Source of the DNA: Robertmurraya massiliosenegalensis JC6
GTDB lineage: Bacteria > Bacillota > Bacilli > Bacillales > Cytobacillaceae
Length of the DNA: 58,022 bases
Reading direction: 5' to 3'
Assembly: GCF_000311725.1 (NCBI RefSeq)
Contig: NZ_HE978511.1
Span: 1,064,671-1,122,692, forward strand
Position 1 is the stretch's first letter. Every line of letters starts with the position of its first letter. The notes under the pieces were generated by a model that was given only the letters and a program-made list of their open reading frames with translations, had not been told where the DNA came from and ran no database searches. The translations under genes and the position numbers were made by a program. Positions 36,801 through 48,111 of the stretch are shown here, in pieces.

Positions 36801-39800
36801 CACTTCTTGTAAATGAGCTAAATTTCAATCCACGCACCTATGTAAGGTGCGACACGATTTGAGGTTATTCCCGACATTCCAATACCGATTTCAATCCACG
36901 CACCTATGTAAGGTGCGACGTTTAACGGATGAACAACTTGATAAATTGTATAAGATTTCAATCCACGCACCTATGTAAGGTGCGACAAGAATGCATTTTA
37001 GGTGGTGATTAAGATTGGAATTTCAATCCACGCACCTATGTAAGGTGCGACGTATATAAGATTATCGCTCGTCATACTTACATGGGATTTCAATCCACGC
37101 ACCTATGTAAGGTGCGACGGTGATATTCGTCAGCCGATGATTATAATATTCCCATTTCAATCCACGCACCTATGTAAGGTGCGACAACGTGAAGCAGACT
37201 TCATAAATGTGGTGGTATGGAATTTCAATCCACGCACCTATGTAAGGTGCGACAGCAAGCCGTACCTGAATTAGAGGGTATGAGTGATATTTCAATCCAC
37301 GCACCTATGTAAGGTGCGACACGGACTGACGATTATACGCAATGGGTCGTAGGTGATTTCAATCCACGCACCTATGTAAGGTGCGACACAAGCTTATATA
37401 GTGTTTGACCGCTTGCAGCTAATTTCAATCCACGCACCTATGTAAGGTGCGACATGATTTATTCGTAGCAGCTAGGGATGATTGAAGAATTTCAATCCAC
37501 GCACCTATGTAAGGTGCGACTAAATGAATTTAATTCTGTAAGGAATCAACTTGCTATTTCAATCCACGCACCTATGTAAGGTGCGACTAGTAGGGGGCAA
37601 GAGTTTACTGGGTTTGTTCTATTTCAATCCACGCACCTATGTAAGGTGCGACATTTTTTTGACGTATCAACAGATTATTTATTAGGTATTTCAATCCACG
37701 CACCTATGTAAGGTGCGACGGAAAAGAAATAAACTAACATCGAAACAACTCGGTATTTCAATCCACGCACCTATGTAAGGTGCGACAAGGTTTACCAGTT
37801 AAAGACTCGCATCCAGGAGATTTCAATCCACGCACCTATGTAAGGTGCGACATGGAGGTCATGGTGACAGAAAGCTTTACTGGAATTTCAATCCACGCAC
37901 CTATGTAAGGTGCGACGCTGAATTTGCTGTACTGGACGAATTGCACCAATAAAATTTCAATCCACGCACCTATGTAAGGTGCGACAAAGGAAAATCGATA
38001 AAAAGTGCTTGGTGGGTCGAATTTCAATCCACGCACCTATGTAAGGTGCGACATGATGCGTGCAGGCTTGTTGTTAAGGCTTCGACATTTCAATCCACGC
38101 ACCTATGTAAGGTGCGACGCTTTAGCGAAACATGCTGGAGCTTTAGCCGAGATTTCAATCCACGCACCTATGTAAGGTGCGACTAGTAGGGGGCAAGAGT
38201 TTACTGGGTTTGTTCTATTTCAATCCACGCACCTATGTAAGGTGCGACATTTTTTTGACGTATCAACAGATTATTTATTAGGTATTTCAATCCACGCACC
38301 TATGTAAGGTGCGACGGAAAAGAAATAAACTAACATCGAAACAACTCGGTATTTCAATCCACGCACCTATGTAAGGTGCGACAAGGTTTACCAGTTAAAG
38401 ACTCGCATCCAGGAGATTTCAATCCACGCACCTATGTAAGGTGCGACGATTGACGCCCTTTATAAAGAGCCGATTATGTGGAATTTCAATCCACGCACCT
38501 ATGTAAGGTGCGACTATATCAGGTTTACTGGAACATGTTTAATGTGTTTATTTCAATCCACGCACCTATGTAAGGTGCGACAACCTCTGCGCTTTAAGTT
38601 TCACTGCGTCTATAATTTCAATCCACGCACCTATGTAAGGTGCGACAATGGACTTTATACTGACCTTGCCCCAACTTTCCTATTTCAATCCACGCACCTA
38701 TGTAAGGTGCGACCCGCAACCGGAATATGTGCAAAGTCTTGGAAGTGAATTTCAATCCACGCACCTATGTAAGGTGCGACGGTTAGACAAGAGTGGGAAA
38801 ACAACAGAATGGTATTTCAATCCACGCACCTATGTAAGGTGCGACACGAAAAACTAGAAGAGGAACTTTACCTCACCGAAATTTCAATCCACGCACCTAT
38901 GTAAGGTGCGACTAGCTTCAAGTAAAATAACCTTTTCTTCCCTCGTATTTCAATCCACGCACCTATGTAAGGTGCGACCTCCGATCTTTGTTGATAATGC
39001 AGAGTCTGTAACATTTCAATCCACGCACCTATGTAAGGTGCGACGAACCTACATGCTGGAATGGATGACCTAACTCATATTTCAATCCACGCACCTATGT
39101 AAGGTGCGACGTGATCGTAGTTAGCGTAATTGTCCCTAAATTTTTATTTCAATCCACGCACCTATGTAAGGTGCGACACCATGGCACTCTGGACCAAACG
39201 GCATACCGTCAATTTCAATCCACGCACCTATGTAAGGTGCGACTCGATTCGAAAAATCGTACGGTGTTTAGTCCACAATTTCAATCCACGCACCTATGTA
39301 AGGTGCGACTTCAAGCAAGAATTGATCATTAATGAGTCAGTAATATTTCAATCCACGCACCTATGTAAGGTGCGACTTGTAAGCGTTCCTGAATTCTTTC
39401 CACGCTTTCATTTCAATCCACGCACCTATGTAAGGTGCGACGCTCTTTACGATACACATTTGCTAAAAGTTGTTATTTCAATCCACGCACCTATGTAAGG
39501 TGCGACGTAATTCCTCAACTCGAATCGACACGATGTTCAGAATTTCAATCCACGCACCTATGTAAGGTGCGACTACATTGGTCCGTAAAAAGAAAGAAAT
39601 AAAAGAAATTTCAATCCACGCACCTATGTAAGGTGCGACATTTTACAAAGTGAAAATCCTAAATACCCACCGAATTTCAATCCACGCACCTATGTAAGGT
39701 GCGACAATAAGACGGTAGCAACGTCAATAAATTAAAGAATTTCAATCCACGCACCTATGTAAGGTGCGACAATCGATGAGGTCTTTTAAATCTCGCTCGT

Positions 39801-42800
39801 TAAATTTCAATCCACGCACCTATGTAAGGTGCGACATAGCCGTCACAACCTAGACCGTGAGGACGAAAGAATTTCAATCCACGCACCTATGTAAGGTGCG
39901 ACCATAGCTTCATCGACACCGTTGATTCGTAAGTGGTCATTTCAATCCACGCACCTATGTAAGGTGCGACTGCAAGTTTGGCAGGATAAAGTAACGTGCC
40001 TTGCTTATTTCAATCCACGCACCTATGTAAGGTGCGACGCAATTGTTATTCTCATTCTAACTCGGTGGCATATTTCAATCCACGCACCTATGTAAGGTGC
40101 GACAAAGAACCAGACCCTGACAATCCAACCCCACAAATTTCAATCCACGCACCTATGTAAGGTGCGACATGTAGTCGCTCGATTGGTTAGAAAAGCAGAT
40201 GATTTCAATCCACGCACCTATGTAAGGTGCGACGTTAGGCTGTCGGTTACTGGTTCATTGTTTACTAAATTTCAATCCACGCACCTATGTAAGGTGCGAC
40301 TCGAAATCCCTCCCTGGTCTTAAACGTGTATCTTATTTCAATCCACGCACCTATGTAAGGTGCGACGCGACATTCATTGCTTCTGCTACGTCTTTTGATT
40401 ATTTCAATCCACGCACCTATGTAAGGTGCGACATCAATAACGAAATACTAATGCTTTTGCGAAAAATTTCAATCCACGCACCTATGTAAGGTGCGACTCT
40501 GAGCTAACAAATTAATATCTGTAGAGATAGGAATTTCAATCCACGCACCTATGTAAGGTGCGACGTGCTTTGTCTCGCTGGAATCGAACGATTCAATTAT
40601 TTCAATCCACGCACCTATGTAAGGTGCGACCTATCTGTGCAAGTTCAGTCTTTAAGGAATCCAATGATTTCAATCCACGCACCTATGTAAGGTGCGACAT
40701 TCATGATCATTCGAACAAACATAGACATCTAATTTCAATCCACGCACCTATGTAAGGTGCGACGATATTGATCTGCTTTTACAAGTTATTACTCAATTAT
40801 TTCAATCCACGCACCTATGTAAGGTGCGACTATTTCAAAGTGTTTTGAAGAATTGGATTTAAAAGATTTCAATCCACGCACCTATGTAAGGTGCGACGAT
40901 ATTGATCTGCTTTTACAAGTTATTACTCAATTATTTCAATCCACGCACCTATGTAAGGTGCGACATAATCAACATCTACAATATACTCAGGATTCAAGAT
41001 TTCAATCCACGCACCTATGTAAGGTGCGACTACTACTGTTACTGAAGTTTTAGCTATATTTACTATTTCAATCCACGCACCTATGTAAGGTGCGACGTTT
41101 CCCCTATTTTGGATCGTGTTTCACCTTGCGGTATTTCAATCCACGCACCTATGTAAGGTGCGACTTCATGAACGTACCGAACGTGACAGCTTAAATTTAT
41201 TTCAATCCACGCACCTATGTAAGGTGCGACATTAGGTATTGTTGCTTTTGTAATGTGGCTAAGCAATTTCAATCCACGCACCTATGTAAGGTGCGACACG
41301 TTCAGCAGCTGACTTAATTTATGACCAAATAATTTCAATCCACGCACCTATGTAAGGTGCGACGATAACGAGATAGTTTTACCTGAGGGCACACCAGCAA
41401 TTTCAATCCACGCACCTATGTAAGGTGCGACATGTTTATCTTTTGGACTATTCTGGTTCAGATAGATTTCAATCCACGCACCTATGTAAGGTGCGACAAA
41501 AAGCACCAACTCAAACAAAAAGAGCTAAAGCTTATTTCAATCCACGCACCTATGTAAGGTGCGACATAAGCAACGATATTTAATGTAGTTGGATAGAGAT
41601 TTCAATCCACGCACCTATGTAAGGTGCGACGATCTTCACTAGATCTATAATGCGGATCTTCGTATTTCAATCCACGCACCTATGTAAGGTGCGACGAGAA
41701 ATCCCTGTAGCTTCTACAATTTGTTTAATAATTTCAATCCACGCACCTATGTAAGGTGCGACGGATTTCCTCCCTTGCTGTCGAATTAGGACGATTATTT
41801 CAATCCACGCACCTATGTAAGGTGCGACTGGAATACGCCGCATATGCCGCTACTAACCCAAATTTCAATCCACGCACCTATGTAAGGTGCGACATCTTAC
41901 CGACTTTATTTTTCATAACCCGTGAAGGGATTTCAATCCACGCACCTATGTAAGGTGCGACGTTGCTGTTATGGTGCCGAGGTAATGACTTAAGAATTTC
42001 AATCCACGCACCTATGTAAGGTGCGACAGTATCCAACCGATACGCATACGAACTTATGAAAATATTTCAATCCACGCACCTATGTAAGGTGCGACGAAAA
42101 TGATTTTGTCTTACACAACTCCATAGACATTTCAATCCACGCACCTATGTAAGGTGCGACGCGTCAAAAATCGTTTGGTCGTCACCTTCGCCCTGAAATT
42201 TCAATCCACGCACCTATGTAAGGTGCGACATCAAAAGTTGAAGAGAATCTAGAACGTATAAAATTTCAATCCACGCACCTATGTAAGGTGCGACTTCAAT
42301 GACCTCTGCTTGATATGGACATTCCAACAATTTCAATCCACGCACCTATGTAAGGTGCGACGTGCTTCCAGCAAAAAAGGATTAAAGACTTCATGGATTT
42401 CAATCCACGCACCTATGTAAGGTGCGACGATTTACACTTTGCACCATTTACGCAAGATACGATTTCAATCCACGCACCTATGTAAGGTGCGACTAGAAGA
42501 TGCCATTAAAGCACGACAAGCAGGAATTTCAATCCACGCACCTATGTAAGGTGCGACTTTTGAATATCAAGATATGACTTTATCGGTGAAAAAATTTCAA
42601 TCCACGCACCTATGTAAGGTGCGACGGATTTTCCGGATAATCCCAAGTAGATCCTTACCATTTCAATCCACGCACCTATGTAAGGTGCGACTAGTAAGTT
42701 TTCTACCAAATGACATTCCACCGTTATTTCAATCCACGCACCTATGTAAGGTGCGACCTGTAGCTGCAGCGCTAACACCCGTTGTTGTAGCCATTTCAAT

Positions 42801-43221
42801 CCACGCACCTATGTAAGGTGCGACTTGAGCTAGAGTATTTGTAAGGGTCAGGGCAAATATTTCAATCCACGCACCTATGTAAGGTGCGACTGCTTTGTCT
42901 CCTTCTTCGATTTGGACCTTTCGATTTCAATCCACGCACCTATGTAAGGTGCGACAATGGTGTCACTTGGTAATCCATTGAGGAGAGATTATTTCAATCC
43001 ACGCACCTATGTAAGGTGCGACTACTAACACAGACGTATGAGCCAGCAATCCTAATCATTTCAATCCACGCACCTATGTAAGGTGCGACCCTAGTGCTAA
43101 CTCTTTAGGTTGGTCGATGGAAATTTCAATCCACGCACCTATGTAAGGTGCGACGAGAAGCGGTCCGAGCAAAAGGGGCAGATGCACAAATTTCAATCCA
43201 CGCACCTATGTAAGGTGCGAC
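30896..43221 (-). CRISPR. type I-C CRISPR array, 186 repeats
   Basis: Reading every repeat start gave 186 copies of a 32-bp repeat and 185 spacers of 32-37 bp (mean period 66.5). In the crRNA direction (minus) the repeat starts GTCGCACC and ends GGATTGAAAT, with stem GTCGCACC/GGTGCG typical of type I-C. Repeats are nearly invariant; the copy at 31493 has one G-to-T change in plus-strand orientation. The leader-proximal end is at 43221 next to cas2; the oldest end is at 30896. Spacer duplications: 32994 and 33062 (adjacent), a four-spacer block at 37588-37819 and 38184-38415, and 40764 and 40898. That leaves about 179 distinct spacers. Short reading frames inside it are translations of repeats. 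Confidence 0.99.
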
Positions 43222-43390
43222 AGCGATTTTTTAACAAACTAACACTATATATAGATTTTTATTAAAAAAACCACTATTTCCTTTATTAAATGAAAGGACA
43301 ATATTTATAATGATTCTAAATAAACAAAAAGTTCTAAACGAAATTAAGTGCGAATCCTCCTAGTATTTCATGTACACTTCACATTCGCAC
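43222..43390 (-). promoter_or_regulatory. CRISPR leader
   Basis: The 169-bp AT-rich gap between the cas2 stop and the first repeat holds no gene and is the expected leader: promoter for pre-crRNA and docking site for spacer integration. It contains an AT-rich TATATATAG stretch about 20-25 bases before the first repeat and a small hairpin CCTTT/AAAGG. An 8-bp inverted repeat GTGCGAAT (43348-43355) / ATTCGCAC (43383-43390) starts immediately after the cas2 stop. Confidence 0.8.
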
Positions 43391-43681
43391 TTATAGAATC
43401 ATGGTACCCTCTATATCTAGTGATTCCTTAATTCCAATATGTTGAACCTTGGTTTTATAGTTATTCCCTAATCGATAGAATCGAAGGCTATCCGTACTCT
43501 CATCAATAATACCCATCAACTCAAATTTCAAAGACTCGAATTGTGTTGAATCCAAAACACATTCAAATACTGAATTTTGAACTCGTTGACCATAGTTTTG
43601 ACATACCTTTGAAACTTTTCGTAGCCTTCTCTGTCCCCCAACACTAACTGTACTAACATCATACGTTATTAATACAAGCAA
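43391..43681 (-). CDS. cas2: CRISPR-associated endonuclease Cas2
   Basis: The 96-residue ferredoxin-fold protein starts MLVLITYDVST with the conserved Asp8 and has RRLRKVSKVCQNYGQRVQNSVFEC, the typical Cas2 core. It bridges two Cas1 dimers in the adaptation complex that adds new spacers. It is the last cas gene, eight bases after cas1 and next to the leader. Confidence 0.97.
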   Translation of the reverse strand: MLVLITYDVSTVSVGGQRRLRKVSKVCQNYGQRVQNSVFECVLDSTQFESLKFELMGIIDESTDSLRFYRLGNNYKTKVQHIGIKESLDIEGTMIL

Positions 43682-43689
43682 ATGATCAC

Positions 43690-44721
43690 CTACTTCCAGA
43701 AAAATGGCGGATATTCATCCAAATCTTCTCGCAAGTATCGAGCTAATAAAATCGCTTGTGCATGTGGAACTAATCCCCAAGAAATTTTTTCTCCTAAATA
43801 CGGATGTGTGATTTGTTCCTGTTTTCTTGCCTGCCATTCAGATAAAAATTTCTTTCTTGCTTCATCCGTCATGATCACGGCACCATTTTCCTTCTTTAAA
43901 AAATCGTCCTTGTTCATTATCTTTTTATTAACGAGCGACAACACAAATCTATCAGCAAATGCTCCTCGTAATTCTTCCATCATATCCAATGCTAAGGAAG
44001 GTCGCCCAGGTCGATCTCTATGTAAGAAGCCAACGTAAGCATCCAAACCTACCCCCTCTATAGCAGCTGCCGTATCATTGGCTAACAAGGAATACGAAAA
44101 TGATAGCATAGCATTAACATTATCAAGGGGAGGTCTTCTTGAGCGAGAATGGAAAAAGAAATCCTCTTTTTGCTGTAAAATCATTTGATCAAACAATTTA
44201 TTATAGCCAAGCGCTGCCTGTCCTTCCCAGCCCCTTAGCATTTCCAAGTCTTCACACTTTCTAACCTCTCGAATAATAGCAGATAAATACTGAGATACAG
44301 CCTTAAATTTCGTTACATCGACCCTAAGTGGATAATCTCTAGTCATCCTTTCAATTATCCACTTATTATTATAAATCTTGCTCACAATGAAATTCCTTGC
44401 TACCTTTGCTGAAAGTACTTCATTATCAGAAATACGGTACTGGATTTTCCTCAATACCACATTGCCTTTACTTTCACCCGTTACTCTTGCTAAAAATCGG
44501 CCATTCCTCGTGAAAAATGTTAATGAGATATTCTTATCTGCACAATAGCCCATAAGCGCAGGACTGGCACCAGTATATCCAAAAGTAGTAATTGCTTCTA
44601 GATTATGTAAAGGGATTCTAGCTAGTTTTTCATCTTCCTTTTGGATAACAACGTTTTCTCCATTTAAAGATAGATAGACATCAGGCTGCGTAACATAAAG
44701 AGTATTCAGTAACTTTTTCAT
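43690..44721 (-). CDS. cas1: CRISPR integrase Cas1, type I-C
   Basis: The 343-residue protein has the metal site of active Cas1: Glu166 in RGWEGQAALGYNKLF, His234 in VGFLHRDRPGRPSLALDMMEELR, and Asp246/Glu249 in the same segment. It carries out spacer integration together with Cas2. The start overlaps the end of cas4 by four bases, so the adaptation genes are translationally coupled. Confidence 0.97.
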   Translation of the reverse strand: MKKLLNTLYVTQPDVYLSLNGENVVIQKEDEKLARIPLHNLEAITTFGYTGASPALMGYCADKNISLTFFTRNGRFLARVTGESKGNVVLRKIQYRISDNEVLSAKVARNFIVSKIYNNKWIIERMTRDYPLRVDVTKFKAVSQYLSAIIREVRKCEDLEMLRGWEGQAALGYNKLFDQMILQQKEDFFFHSRSRRPPLDNVNAMLSFSYSLLANDTAAAIEGVGLDAYVGFLHRDRPGRPSLALDMMEELRGAFADRFVLSLVNKKIMNKDDFLKKENGAVIMTDEARKKFLSEWQARKQEQITHPYLGEKISWGLVPHAQAILLARYLREDLDEYPPFFWK

Positions 44722-45380
44722 TCATTCACTCTCCCCTCAATATAATTTTTCACGGATCGTTTGCTCATTATGGATGGCATACAAATATTTTGAAGGGAGC
44801 ACTGATTGCAATATGCACCAGTTTTAACTTTAGGTGTGTGTCTTCTAGTATAGTAATCTAGCATTTCAATAGCTGTATTTCTGACTATATTTTTCTTTTC
44901 CTCTGTTATTGGAATCTCTACCCTATGTTTTATCTCATTGTAATACAAATAGCCTACCTCAACTTTACATAGGAGCATTTCCTCTATGCACATCGCTTGA
45001 GCAATTAATTGTAAAACATCAGAATCGTTTGACTTTGGTTTTCCACGCTTATACTCAACTGGATAAGCCCTGTATTTACCTTCTAAACCATCAATTTCAA
45101 CACCATTTACGGAGTCCTTAACAAACTCCACAACATCACATACTCCAGTGATTTTAAGCTCATTTGATCTTATTGGCATGGCTCGAACAATCAATTTATC
45201 TCCACGTTTCTCCCTTATAAAAGGCTTGTCTGCTTTTTGGTGAAGATGTTGCCCTTGAACGGTTCGAACATTTTCTGCCCATTGTTGCTCAATATGAATC
45301 AAAGCCCACTGTCGCTTGCAAAATTGGAAATGTTGGATTCCGGAAAGCATCAAATATTGTTGTTCATCTTTATAGTCCAT
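44718..45380 (-). CDS. cas4: CRISPR-associated exonuclease Cas4
   Basis: This RecB-like nuclease of about 220 residues has the four iron-sulfur cysteines: one near residue 21 (FCKRQWAL) and three near the C-terminus (GAYCNQCSLQNICMPS). The nuclease core has VCDVVEF and YPVEYKRGKP. In type I-C it trims prespacers and selects for the PAM with Cas1-Cas2. ATG 45380 is used, so the gene overlaps the end of cas7 by about 11 bases. Confidence 0.95.
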   Translation of the reverse strand: MDYKDEQQYLMLSGIQHFQFCKRQWALIHIEQQWAENVRTVQGQHLHQKADKPFIREKRGDKLIVRAMPIRSNELKITGVCDVVEFVKDSVNGVEIDGLEGKYRAYPVEYKRGKPKSNDSDVLQLIAQAMCIEEMLLCKVEVGYLYYNEIKHRVEIPITEEKKNIVRNTAIEMLDYYTRRHTPKVKTGAYCNQCSLQNICMPSIMSKRSVKNYIEGRVNE

Positions 45381-46233
45381 CAATGCTCTCTACTTTGAGG
45401 CCCTCTAATTCATAAACTTCTAAAGAATAATCTTCAAAGGAGTTTGGTTTATCAACTTTTGATTTAATATCCAGAGAACGGTGTACTTTAGCAGCAGAAT
45501 ATTGTCCTAATTTTGAATTATGTTCCCACCAGAGCACCTTATTCACTTCCATACTCCCATCTGGTCTTGCTGAAGAAGAATCATTTTCAAATAATGTTAC
45601 TAATGCTTGTTTTATCTTATCTGCATCCTCATATGAAAAACCTGTTTTTTCAGCAAGTTGTGTATTTATACTTCCATAAAAAACATAAACCCCAAAATCA
45701 ACTCGATGCTTCATTCCCATTGTATCGGATGTTTTTTTATCAGGATCTTTAGTATTCGTTGTGGAATTTACACTTTTCGTAATTTGCATACTTGAAATAT
45801 CGATTGGTGACAAGCTAACTGCTGTATGAAGAGATACTGGTCCTCTTATACCAATTGAAATCTCTGAACCACTAAAAGCGAAAACTTGTCCAAAACTACG
45901 AACATCCATCCACGACTCACAAGCTATCTTTTCATAAAGGAAATTATCTTTTGTCTTACCCTTCGAATACTTAGTCAATTCCTCATTTGCATCAACGCGG
46001 TCCTTTATGCTTCTATATCCATCATTACGTCTTTCATCAGATTGCACTAGAATGGACTCTCCCATATCCTGAAGACGATTCCTCAGTTTTCTTTTTAAAG
46101 CAACATCAGAAATTTCCCCATAACCGTCATAATTTTGTCTTGGTCGGTTTCCATTTAAAGGGTCACCATTGGGATTGGCATTGCGCACAGTTAAAACAAC
46201 AGCAAAATCAATTTTGTGATCTAATATAGACAT
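45370..46233 (-). CDS. cas7: Cascade backbone protein Cas7 (Csd2), type I-C
   Basis: The 287-residue RAMP protein has the Cas7 opening DFAVVLTVRNANPNGDPLNGNRPRQ and the conserved SVNSTTNT and MGMKHRVDFGVYVFYGSIN segments. Multiple copies coat the crRNA in the I-C effector. It lies three bases after cas8c, and its 3' end is overlapped by cas4. Confidence 0.97.
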   Translation of the reverse strand: MSILDHKIDFAVVLTVRNANPNGDPLNGNRPRQNYDGYGEISDVALKRKLRNRLQDMGESILVQSDERRNDGYRSIKDRVDANEELTKYSKGKTKDNFLYEKIACESWMDVRSFGQVFAFSGSEISIGIRGPVSLHTAVSLSPIDISSMQITKSVNSTTNTKDPDKKTSDTMGMKHRVDFGVYVFYGSINTQLAEKTGFSYEDADKIKQALVTLFENDSSSARPDGSMEVNKVLWWEHNSKLGQYSAAKVHRSLDIKSKVDKPNSFEDYSLEVYELEGLKVESIDGL

Positions 46234-46236
46234 AGT

Positions 46237-48111
46237 TTACATCTCTCCCTTTTCTTCATCTTTTTTCTTTCCTTTGTATAGTGCATGGCGCTGGCTATAA
46301 AATCCTAGTAGGTACATTCCTGAAAGTGGTTCATCTGTAAATTCATTAGGTTTCATTTTTGAACCTACTTCATCTAATAAACTACTTAAGTAATTTAATC
46401 GTGTTCCTAACTTTGCTTGATAAGGCTGAATACTTGCTTGAATGACATTCCATGTTCTGAAAGGATGCCGAGAAAATGCATTCATATACCTTATTGCATT
46501 TGTTGAACGTTTTTCATCATTATCGAGGGCCGTTCTTTCTAATACGTCTGCAATTGCTAGCATTCTACCAAATAAATAATCACGATTATCATTGTTTTTA
46601 TCTAAAGCCACATCTATCTCCTCCTTTTCATATGTTTTTCTTATTAATGCACAAGCAATGCTAAGAGTCTTTTCCCATTCCCACTTATCCATAGAAACAG
46701 GATTAGAAGCCCTATTAAAAACACTCTTCACTATATCCAATGGTATAGCTCTTCCATCTATAATAGAAGGTAGCATTCTTTCAACTAGCCCCTTTATTAC
46801 CTTTTCATTTACCTTCAATCCATAAGCGGCAAAGGCAATGTCCTTAGTTGCTGGGGCTCCATGAAATTTGATTCCCTTTTTATATTGGTGAAGCCAATAG
46901 CAAGTTTTATGCCAATTCTCTATTCTGTTCAAGAATAGATCTTTATCCATATCACGATAATAAACCACTGACATTCGTCCTGGAGTAGCAGCGTCAATGA
47001 TCATGATTATGACGCTAGACTTATACTCAAGACTATTTCTATAGCCTGAAATTGCCAATTGCACTTGGCTTGCAAATTCCTTATGAGTTACATCCCCCAA
47101 TAGCTCCGATTCAAAATCATCATATAACCCTAGAGTTTCAGAATCTTCATAAGGAGATGGAATTTCTACATTATCTTTTCCCCATACGAGGAAAACTTTC
47201 CCATCAATTGTATAACCCTGTTTAGCGATCAACCATTTCAAGGCATTATGTGCTTTTTGTGAGACTTCATTACTAATGGAAACTGCTTCTCGAGTAGTTT
47301 TAAAACGACCAAAGTATGTTAATTTACTATTATTCTTACATATTAATTTGGCCATATCACCAGGACGACGAATCCCTGATGCATGTTTCTCTGTTGACGG
47401 TAAAATTTTCCCAGTCACATAACATAAATCCATATCTTCTAAGGAGTCTTCATAGAAACTCGTAAAAGATTTATGTATAGATGAATCTCTCCACAACCTT
47501 AATTCTGGTTCCCCTACTGTAATAACAGAAAATCGAACAAAGGCCTCACTTTGATCTGAATTTAGCACCTTAAACAATGCTGGTTTTTCTCCATATTTTT
47601 CTTTAATACTATTACTCCATTTTTCAATAAATCTATTATTCTCATCAACATAAATAATTCCTTCATTGACTAAGTCTTCAATTAACCTACTCTTCTTTAC
47701 GTAGGTATACACGCTCTTTACCTTTGGGTGGCCATATTTAGAATCACACCAACTTTTTAATTGAGTCATATAATCAGAGTGTGGGTTTCCTTTTTTTGCT
47801 ACACCACCATACTTCAAATAATCTCCTGCAACGTAAACCAACTTATCAAATAAAGGATGCGGTGCTGGCGCACTTGTCCTATTTGCTGATGCATCTGTAC
47901 ATGGAACAATTGTGCTTGCATCGCTTTTCTCTACTACCTTCGCAGAGATAAAATTACCATTAATATCTAAAACAACTTCAATCTGGGCACTTTGAGTAGT
48001 ATGAGCAACCGGAATAAGAGCATATTCTTGATCAAACTTATTTTTCTCAAATTCTCCTATAAATTTATTATTTGAATTATATGTTTCGTATAGATTTCTT
48101 AACCATGTCAT
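46237..48111 (-). CDS. cas8c: Cascade large subunit Cas8c (Csd1)
   Basis: The 624-residue protein starts MTWLRNLYETYNSN and has PLFDKLVYVAGDYLKYGG, typical of Csd1/Cas8c, which recognises the PAM and recruits Cas3. Family members have an internal start that yields a Cas11-like small subunit from the C-terminal part; a candidate region would be around residues 480-510, but I could not single out a start. The gene abuts cas5 with no gap. Confidence 0.95.
   Translation of the reverse strand: MTWLRNLYETYNSNNKFIGEFEKNKFDQEYALIPVAHTTQSAQIEVVLDINGNFISAKVVEKSDASTIVPCTDASANRTSAPAPHPLFDKLVYVAGDYLKYGGVAKKGNPHSDYMTQLKSWCDSKYGHPKVKSVYTYVKKSRLIEDLVNEGIIYVDENNRFIEKWSNSIKEKYGEKPALFKVLNSDQSEAFVRFSVITVGEPELRLWRDSSIHKSFTSFYEDSLEDMDLCYVTGKILPSTEKHASGIRRPGDMAKLICKNNSKLTYFGRFKTTREAVSISNEVSQKAHNALKWLIAKQGYTIDGKVFLVWGKDNVEIPSPYEDSETLGLYDDFESELLGDVTHKEFASQVQLAISGYRNSLEYKSSVIIMIIDAATPGRMSVVYYRDMDKDLFLNRIENWHKTCYWLHQYKKGIKFHGAPATKDIAFAAYGLKVNEKVIKGLVERMLPSIIDGRAIPLDIVKSVFNRASNPVSMDKWEWEKTLSIACALIRKTYEKEEIDVALDKNNDNRDYLFGRMLAIADVLERTALDNDEKRSTNAIRYMNAFSRHPFRTWNVIQASIQPYQAKLGTRLNYLSSLLDEVGSKMKPNEFTDEPLSGMYLLGFYSQRHALYKGKKKDEEKGEM

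Noticed and set aside
31156-42816. Many 65-122 codon reading frames in the CRISPR array with recurring FQSTHLCKVR, FNPRTYVRCD or ISIHAPM segments
   Set aside because: They are translations of the 32-bp repeat in different frames, with random spacer codons between and no ribosome sites.
43348-43390. GTGCGAAT/ATTCGCAC inverted repeat as a decayed CRISPR repeat
   Set aside because: It shares only a few bases with the repeat stem and has the wrong spacing; it more likely belongs to the cas2 3' end or leader.
43682-44038. 118-codon plus-strand frame
   Set aside because: It lies antisense to cas1, which has all its catalytic residues.
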